Positions 24,993 through 29,351 of a stretch of DNA of 29,351 nucleotides are shown here, piece after piece. The stretch covers positions 2,314 to 31,664 of the forward strand of contig DCEW01000016.1 in the NCBI GenBank assembly GCA_002314265.1. Reading direction: 5' to 3'. The translations under genes and the position numbers were made by a program. The DNA is from Flavobacteriales bacterium UBA1820. GTDB lineage: Bacteria > Bacteroidota > Bacteroidia > Flavobacteriales > UBA1820. The notes beneath the pieces were generated by a model that saw nothing but the letters and a program-made list of their open reading frames with translations, ran no database searches and was not told the DNA's origin. Positions within the stretch are counted from its first letter, which is position 1. Each line of letters starts with the position of its first letter.

Positions 24993-26570
24993 TTACAGCA
25001 CCTCGAAGATCAGTTTTTCGGTGTAGGAGCGTCCGTAGAGGTCGGTGGCGCGTACTTCCGCTACGTGTACCCCGGGGGTGGAGAAGGCGGGTATCTCGCC
25101 TTGCCACAGGTGGTAGGTCTTGGTCGCCCCGGATACTTTGCGGCCCGGGAGTTTGTAGGACGGGTTGTTCCACAGTTTGTTCAGGGCGGTGAAGGTCGGA
25201 TCGGTTGCGACGGTCTGTTTCATGGGCATCCATTCGCCCTGGTCGATACGGAAGGATACCTCGCAGCGCTCGTTGCCGTTGTAGAAATTGGCGTAGAGGG
25301 CGATGGACGACCCGGTGTGCAGGCTGTCGGCCACGGCGAGGCTCATCTGGTAAAAGTCGGCCTGGCGGCTCGGGTGATAGGTGTGCATGAACCGGTTGCC
25401 GTCGATCTCGAGGGTGAAGTAACCTTGCGGGCTGCCGTCGCGCATCATGGCGTTGGGCTGGCCGTAGGGGTCGGGCAGGCCCTTGTACCAGTCGGCGCAG
25501 GTGGCCCCGGCATTGAGGTGCAGGTGCGGTTCGGCCCCCTTCCAGCCGTCTTCCTCGTCGAAGAATACGGTACGGATATAGTGCGTGTGCGCCGAGAGGG
25601 ACAGCGTATGGGGATATTCGGCCAACAGGTCGAACAGACGCTGGCGGTCGGCATGGCGGAAGGTTTCCGCTTTGGGGTTGGTGTCAAAGAGTTGGATGTG
25701 TCCGGCGAAGATCACCAGGTGGTCCTTGGGAACGAAACGGAGGTCGTTCTCGATAAAGGCCAGTTGTTTTTCGGTCAGTCCGCCGATGTATTGGGTCTGC
25801 CCCGTAGGGTTGGGCAGGATGATGTCGTCGGTGATGATCAGGTGCACCTTGCCATAGTTCAGGGCATAGGTGGTCGGGCCGAAGAAGTCCATGTAGGTCT
25901 CGGTGCCCAGGGAGTCGTGCGGGATGTCCTTGTCCTGGTTGTGGTCATGGTTGCCCGGCATCGGGTACCAGGGAATGTCCAACAGGGCGGCGCGCTGCAT
26001 CACGGGTTCGAATACTTCCAGTTGGTTGAAGGCGATGTCGCCCAGCATGACGCCGAATGCGAACTTCCCGGTGCTGTCCATCAGCGGCTGGATCACTTCC
26101 CGGCCGAAGTATTCCGCGTCTTGCCGGTCGCGGCACTGCGGGTCGCCGAAGACCAGAATACGGAAATCCTCCGGTTCGTCCTGAGGATAGAGCGGAAAAT
26201 CGACCGAGGAGGGCAGCTCTCCGGTGGGAGCGATGCCCGGGTATTTCATCCGCGTGGAGGACCCTTCCGGACGGTACAGGTAGTACGACTGGGAGATGCC
26301 GTAGCGGTTGGTCGGGGTGGCGTATCCAGTAGGTTTGATCACAAAGAGTTCGCAAGGTCCGGTTACAGGCAGTTGGTAGCGGCCTTTCCGGTCGGTGAGC
26401 ACCACTTCGCGGCCGTTGCTCACAGCCACACCGGGGATTCCTTTTTCCGTTTTGTCGAAGACACCGTTGCGGTTGTCGTCCTGATAGACATATCCTTTGA
26501 TGTTTTTCGGCCCTCCGGCGGCCAGCAAAGGCGCAAAGAGCGCCAAGGCGAGAAGAAAGCGTGTTTTCAT
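24993..26570 (-). CDS. secreted calcineurin-like phosphoesterase, three domains
   Basis: A 525-residue exported protein with signal peptide at about 1-19 and no lipobox. The N-terminal beta-sandwich (about 23-130) has the SdrD-B/carboxypeptidase-regulatory look (GYVYQDDNRNGVFDKTEKGI, LTDRKGRYQL). The metallophosphatase core (about 136-345) shows all metal-site blocks: GDPQ 142-145, GDIAFN 177-182, GNHDH 206-210, AGHI 289-292 and AHTH 327-330. A C-terminal beta domain (about 370-525) ends WQGEIPAFSTPGVHVAEV. This is the architecture of Bacteroidales MetallophosN-Metallophos-MetallophosC proteins; the substrate, a phosphomono- or diester, is unknown. ATG 26570 is chosen for the signal peptide. 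It appears to stand alone. Confidence 0.9.
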   Translation of the reverse strand: MKTRFLLALALFAPLLAAGGPKNIKGYVYQDDNRNGVFDKTEKGIPGVAVSNGREVVLTDRKGRYQLPVTGPCELFVIKPTGYATPTNRYGISQSYYLYRPEGSSTRMKYPGIAPTGELPSSVDFPLYPQDEPEDFRILVFGDPQCRDRQDAEYFGREVIQPLMDSTGKFAFGVMLGDIAFNQLEVFEPVMQRAALLDIPWYPMPGNHDHNQDKDIPHDSLGTETYMDFFGPTTYALNYGKVHLIITDDIILPNPTGQTQYIGGLTEKQLAFIENDLRFVPKDHLVIFAGHIQLFDTNPKAETFRHADRQRLFDLLAEYPHTLSLSAHTHYIRTVFFDEEDGWKGAEPHLHLNAGATCADWYKGLPDPYGQPNAMMRDGSPQGYFTLEIDGNRFMHTYHPSRQADFYQMSLAVADSLHTGSSIALYANFYNGNERCEVSFRIDQGEWMPMKQTVATDPTFTALNKLWNNPSYKLPGRKVSGATKTYHLWQGEIPAFSTPGVHVAEVRATDLYGRSYTEKLIFEVL

Positions 26571-26601
26571 GGGAGAAATCGTTGTGTTTTGATCGTCGGA
26601 A

Positions 26602-26609
26602 CAAAAATA
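26602..26609 (-). promoter_or_regulatory. -7 box of the phosphoesterase promoter
   Basis: Minus-strand TATTTTTG fits TAnnTTTG about 31 bases before the start codon. The -33 TTG is not recognisable. Confidence 0.45.
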
Positions 26610-26741
26610 AGGCATTGAACCGTATGGACGGTTACCTGCGGGTTAATATATCGTCAAGACAACTCGGGTCTCATCGTTCGTGGGGAACGAGGGCGAGGAA
26701 AATCGCCATTTTCGGGGAGGGAAACCTCCGCCCCCGGACTT

Positions 26742-26749
26742 TATCTTTG
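26742..26749 (+). promoter_or_regulatory. -7 box of the flavodoxin promoter
   Basis: TATCTTTG fits the -7 consensus, 28 bases before the flavodoxin ATG. A small hairpin (ggagg-gaaa-cctcc, about 26716-26729) occupies the -20 to -33 region, where no TTG is seen; it could be an operator for a regulator of this gene. Confidence 0.5.
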
Positions 26750-26777
26750 TCCCAGCGACCTAAAGCACAGGAAAAAG

Positions 26778-27281
26778 ATGAAGAAGATCGGTATTTTTTA
26801 CGGTTCGTCCACCGGCACCACCCAGGAATTGGCCGGACAGATCGCGCAACGGTTGGGCGTGGCACCGGGCGACGTGCACGATGTAGCCTCGACCGATGTG
26901 GCACAACTCGAAGCCTATGAGGTATTGCTGCTGGGAACGTCCACCTGGGGGGCGGGCGATCTGCAGGACGACTGGCAAGACTTTGTCGATCGGCTGGCGG
27001 CCAAGGACCTTTCGGGCAAGGTGGTCGGGCTGTTCGGCTGCGGCGATTCGTACACGTACGATACCACGTTCTGCGACGGGATTGGCCGGTTGTACGAAGC
27101 GCTCCGGGAGACAGGCTGCCGATTTTGCGGGGCGTATATTCCCCAGGACTACCACTTCTCCGCCTCGATGTCCCTGGTGCAGGGGCAGCTCGTGGGGCTG
27201 GCAGCAGATCAGGAGAATGAATCGGAGAAGACCTCGGCGCGGATGGAAGCTTGGATCGAGGCGATGAGCGAGGCTTTGTAA
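26778..27281 (+). CDS. fldA: flavodoxin
   Basis: A 167-residue long-chain-type flavodoxin binding FMN. The phosphate loop GSSTGTT (9-15) follows the first strand KKIGIFY; the second FMN loop has the aromatic TSTWGAGDLQDDW; the third region is GLFGCGDSYTYDTTFCDGIG with the usual Tyr. The long-chain insertion (about 120-145) is present. It carries electrons in the cytoplasm, replacing ferredoxin when iron is short; whether iron controls it here is not shown. It stands alone and converges with the small secreted protein gene, 33 bases away. Confidence 0.95.
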   Translation: MKKIGIFYGSSTGTTQELAGQIAQRLGVAPGDVHDVASTDVAQLEAYEVLLLGTSTWGAGDLQDDWQDFVDRLAAKDLSGKVVGLFGCGDSYTYDTTFCDGIGRLYEALRETGCRFCGAYIPQDYHFSASMSLVQGQLVGLAADQENESEKTSARMEAWIEAMSEAL

Positions 27282-27314
27282 GAATCGCCCCGTCAGCCTT
27301 CGGTCCTTTAGAGG

Positions 27315-27761
27315 TCAGAGTTCATTCAGTAAATCATCGACACATTCGGGGATTAGCTGCAAGATATAGCCCATCTGATAATTTGTCATCGAGGCCGATG
27401 AGGTGATGAACTCCATGCTGATCGAGCAAATATTGTCGCCATCGTCGTTGCGGTAGGCCGAGCATTTGCAGAGGTACTTGTTGAGATTGAGGTCGTTGGC
27501 TATCTGGTAGAGTTCGCTGAGCGACTTGTCTTCTGTGCGGAACTGTGCGCGGATCTCGACAAGGGAATAGTCTTCATTGTCCCGGACAAGGGCGTAGTAG
27601 ACATATTTTCCCAGTTTGAACGTGATGTCTCCGTCCGAGTCGTAAGAAGGGGAATATCCTTCGTTACGCAGGTAGGACATGATGTCCGACTTGGTGCCTT
27701 GTGCCTGCAATGCATAGCAGGCAAAAAAACTCATCAGCAGTACGAGAGCGATTTTCTTCAT
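27315..27761 (-). CDS. small secreted YbjN-like protein, function unknown
   Basis: A 148-residue protein with a clear signal peptide (1-21, MKKIALVLLMSFF start, cut after ALQAQ). The mature domain begins SDIMSYLRNEGYSPSYDSDGD and FKLGKYVYYALVRDNE and ends in a helix MTNYQMGYILQLIPECVDDLL. That pattern of helix, DxDGDI-FK strand and closing helix resembles the YbjN/type-III-chaperone-like fold; the match is by eye and uncertain. Three cysteines occur at C-K-C and later N-I-C. The gene is visibly more AT-rich than its neighbours. It has a strong promoter within a tandem repeat, and a hairpin at the predicted transcript start. Confidence 0.8.
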   Translation of the reverse strand: MKKIALVLLMSFFACYALQAQGTKSDIMSYLRNEGYSPSYDSDGDITFKLGKYVYYALVRDNEDYSLVEIRAQFRTEDKSLSELYQIANDLNLNKYLCKCSAYRNDDGDNICSISMEFITSSASMTNYQMGYILQLIPECVDDLLNEL

Positions 27762-27781
27762 GGTCGGTAGAATGTTTTAAG

Positions 27782-27804
27782 GGTACGCAACTGCGTTGCG
27801 TACC
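27782..27804 (-). promoter_or_regulatory. hairpin or operator palindrome at the transcript start
   Basis: Arms ggtacgcaac and gttgcgtacc (10 bp, perfect) with a 3-base loop overlap the predicted start of transcription from the 27807-27837 promoter, about 20 bases before the YbjN-like start codon. It may be an operator or a 5'-end stem-loop. Confidence 0.6.
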
Positions 27805-27806
27805 TC

Positions 27807-27837
27807 CAAAGGTAGTGAAAGCCGAGCGCAGCGGCAA
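27807..27837 (-). promoter_or_regulatory. promoter of the small secreted protein gene
   Basis: On the minus strand, TTG (27835-27837) and TACCTTTG (27807-27814) are 20 bases apart, an exact consensus pair. Almost all of it lies in the first copy of an 84-bp tandem repeat. Confidence 0.78.
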
Positions 27838-27990
27838 GGGGAAAACGAAGTTTTCACGCGGGCCACTGCCGAGGCGCATCCTGCCTTATGAAAAGGTAGT
27901 GAAAGTCGTACGCAGCGGCCGAGGGGAAAACGAAGTTTTCACGCGAGCCGCGGCGAGATGCATCCAGCCTTAGGAAAAGGTAGGAAAAAG
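27811..27990. repeat. 84-bp tandem repeat, two copies plus start of a third
   Basis: Copy 1 (27811-27894) and copy 2 (27895-27978) both begin ggtagtgaaag and contain acgcagcggc-like and gaaaacgaagttttcacgcg blocks; a third copy starts at 27979 (ggtagg). The copies differ by substitutions and a compensating one-base gain and loss, so the period is exactly 84. Each has a small stem gaaaac/gttttc. Copy 1 carries a working-looking minus-strand promoter; in copy 2 the -7 box has become TACCTTTT and the -33 TTG is lost. The repeat fills most of the 243-base gap between 27762 and 28004. Confidence 0.85.
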
Positions 27991-28004
27991 CATCGACCGC
28001 CTGT

Positions 28005-28496
28005 TCAGTACAGATCGGTAAATTCGTAGGCGTTGCCGCAGAGTTCGAGATAGCGCAGGAAATCCGGCGTGCGGATGACGACGGTAGCGGTGTTGTCGTT
28101 GGGGTGAAAGCTCAAAGCCGGTTGGTCGAGCAGGTTCCGGTCGGCAAAGAGGTACACGTGGTTTTCCGGGTCGTTGATCAGTCCGAAGGGCGACACCGAG
28201 CCGGGGAGCAGGCCCAGGTAGCGTTCCATCCGTTTTTCGGAGGCGAAGGTCAGTTTGCCTTGGTGCAGCCGCTGTTCCAGGTCGTGAATAGCCAGGTTCT
28301 TGGCGCAGTCGAAGATGACCAGATAATGGCGGTCGCCTTTCTTGTTGCGGAAAAAAAGATTCTTGCAGTGCATCGAGCCGTCCTGCCGCCAATACTTTTC
28401 GGCTTCTTCGATGGTGGGAGTAGCCGGGTGGTCGTACGCCTGGAAAGGGATGTCGTGTGCGGTGAGGTAGTCGTAAACGTCTTGTTTTCGGGACAT
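28005..28496 (-). CDS. ProXp/PrdX-type aminoacyl-tRNA deacylase
   Basis: A 163-residue YbaK/ProX-domain protein of the prolyl-tRNA-synthetase-associated (PrdX, ProXp-ala) group, which hydrolyses mischarged tRNA such as Ala-tRNA(Pro). Typical stretches: HCKNLFFRNKKGDRHYLVIFD with the conserved lysine, LTFASEKRMERYLGLLPG, the GxxxP loop GSVSPFGLIND, and LSFHPNDNTATVVI. The whole protein is one free-standing editing domain of normal length. It lies 21 bases after the rhomboid gene in the same direction, probably one transcript; no functional link between them is known to me. Confidence 0.9.
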   Translation of the reverse strand: MSRKQDVYDYLTAHDIPFQAYDHPATPTIEEAEKYWRQDGSMHCKNLFFRNKKGDRHYLVIFDCAKNLAIHDLEQRLHQGKLTFASEKRMERYLGLLPGSVSPFGLINDPENHVYLFADRNLLDQPALSFHPNDNTATVVIRTPDFLRYLELCGNAYEFTDLY

Positions 28497-28517
28497 GTGG
28501 TCGTGAAATAGAAAGGG

Positions 28518-29300
28518 TTATCGGAAGATTCCGCGTTTTTTCCAGTACCGGATCATCAGGTAGCCGAAGAGCATGCCGCCCACGTGGGCGAAGTGTGCGA
28601 TGCCGCTTTGGATGCCGGAGATGCCGGAGACAAATTCGAATACGCCGTAGCCGATCACGAACCATTTGGCCTTGATCGGGATGGCGAAGTAGAGGTAGAT
28701 CAGTGAATTGGGGAACATCATGCCGAAGGCCAGGATGATGCCGAAGACGGCCCCCGAGGCCCCTACGACGCTCGAATGCACGGTCCAGTAGTACTTGCTC
28801 AGCAGATCACCATTCAGAGGGATGCCTGCCTGGGCAATGAGGCTGTTGGCTACGTCGAGATCCGAGGTCTTCCGGAGAGCATCCAAGAGTGTTTGTGGGG
28901 CGCCTTCGGAGAGCAGCTTCCCGGCGGCGACCCCGATTTCGATCTGATTGACCAGCAGGTACAGCACCCCTGCGCCTACGGCGGTAACCAGGTAATAGGT
29001 CAGAAAGCGCCTTCCTCCCCAGATATTTTCGATCACCGCTCCGAACATCCACAGGGAGAACATGTTGGAAAACAGGTGGAGAAAGCTTCCATGCATGAAC
29101 ACGCTGGTGAAGATCTGCCACAGGTGGAAGTCGGGAGTTCCCGGTTGGTAGAGGGCGAGCGATTCGAAAAACGGCCGCAAAGGGGTATTCGACAGCACGT
29201 AGGTGGCCAGATACATCAGGCCGTTGATCACCAGCAGGTATTTGGTCATCTCGGGCAGCATCTGGTAGCGCCCCGGTTGGAAGGCGGCGTCCGTGCTCAT
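28518..29300 (-). CDS. rhomboid-family intramembrane serine protease
   Basis: A 260-residue membrane protease with about six helices. The catalytic dyad is S182 in VVGASGAVFGI and H239 in AHFAHVGGMLFGY; the oxyanion helpers H75 and N79 occur in HGSFLHLFSNMFSLWMFG. It cuts membrane proteins within or near their transmembrane helix; the substrate is not known. Between helices 3 and 4 (about 120-175) sits a hydrophilic insertion of roughly 50 residues that is longer than in GlpG. The start ATG at 29300 follows directly after an in-frame TGA. The gene precedes the deacylase gene. Confidence 0.93.
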   Translation of the reverse strand: MSTDAAFQPGRYQMLPEMTKYLLVINGLMYLATYVLSNTPLRPFFESLALYQPGTPDFHLWQIFTSVFMHGSFLHLFSNMFSLWMFGAVIENIWGGRRFLTYYLVTAVGAGVLYLLVNQIEIGVAAGKLLSEGAPQTLLDALRKTSDLDVANSLIAQAGIPLNGDLLSKYYWTVHSSVVGASGAVFGIILAFGMMFPNSLIYLYFAIPIKAKWFVIGYGVFEFVSGISGIQSGIAHFAHVGGMLFGYLMIRYWKKRGIFR

Positions 29301-29351
29301 TCAGAGCGGCGTTCCCGCGACGACCGTCCACAGCCTCATCTATACGCGCGA
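29301..29351. other. right edge, no supported gene
   Basis: The last 51 bases contain minus-strand stops in two frames (at 29340-29342 and 29337-29339) that could end an upstream gene starting outside the window, but too little is visible to name it. A 12-codon frame abutting the rhomboid start is probably meaningless. Confidence 0.4.

Noticed and set aside
27811..27990. CRISPR-like array
   Set aside because: Only two imperfect 84-bp tandem copies without spacers; no cas genes.
29301..29351. Tail of a MutL gene, expected from gene order before rhomboid in some Bacteroidota
   Set aside because: Only four or five codons would be visible and none is diagnostic.

Overview
The window reads as chromosome of a fairly GC-rich member of the Bacteroidota, most likely Bacteroidales and perhaps close to Alistipes/Rikenellaceae (lineage inferred, not tested). 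Evidence: many starts are preceded by the Bacteroidota promoter pattern (TTG, 19-21 nt, TAnnTTTG), starts lack Shine-Dalgarno sequences, and several families are typical of the phylum (DUF4837 lipoprotein, DUF4254, CoaX followed by an outer-membrane barrel, LptC, a CNNM/CBS protein and a PpiD-like foldase). I see no integrase, transposase, plasmid, phage, CRISPR or toxin genes.

Layout. Bases 1-1.7 kb (minus): a cut-off DUF4837 lipoprotein and a LysM lytic transglycosylase. 2.0-4.9 kb (minus): rubredoxin, a GT9 glycosyltransferase coupled to a DUF4254 protein, and a YafV/Nit2-type amidase. 5.1-13.9 kb (plus): malic enzyme fused to a phosphotransacetylase-like domain, type III pantothenate kinase, outer-membrane barrel, LptC lipoprotein, CNNM/CBS membrane protein and PpiD-like foldase, closed by a long bidirectional terminator. 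14.1-17.1 kb (minus): gamma-carbonic anhydrase, truB and lipB in one operon, with a GT2 glycosyltransferase upstream. 17.3-24.65 kb (plus): purH, then the cell-elongation cluster mreB, mreC, mreD, PBP2 and rodA. 24.7 kb: tRNA-Cys with its own promoter and terminator. 25.0-29.3 kb: secreted three-domain phosphoesterase (minus), flavodoxin (plus), small secreted YbjN-like protein (minus), an 84-bp tandem repeat carrying that gene's promoter, then an aminoacyl-tRNA deacylase and a rhomboid protease (minus).

The main theme is envelope construction: peptidoglycan synthesis and elongation (MreBCD-PBP2-RodA), peptidoglycan cleavage (lytic transglycosylase), glycan assembly (GT9, GT2), LPS transport (LptC) and envelope protein folding (PpiD-like). 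Central metabolism (malate oxidation, CoA, purine and lipoate synthesis, one-electron carriers) is interspersed.

This is largely conserved core genome, and I found no convincing undescribed multi-gene system. The best leads are non-coding: the tandem repeat in which one copy is a complete promoter, a hairpin at the predicted transcript start of the same gene, a long U-less hairpin between mreB and mreC, and a perfect hairpin inside the LptC signal-peptide codons. The very long antisense open frames are explained by codon usage.
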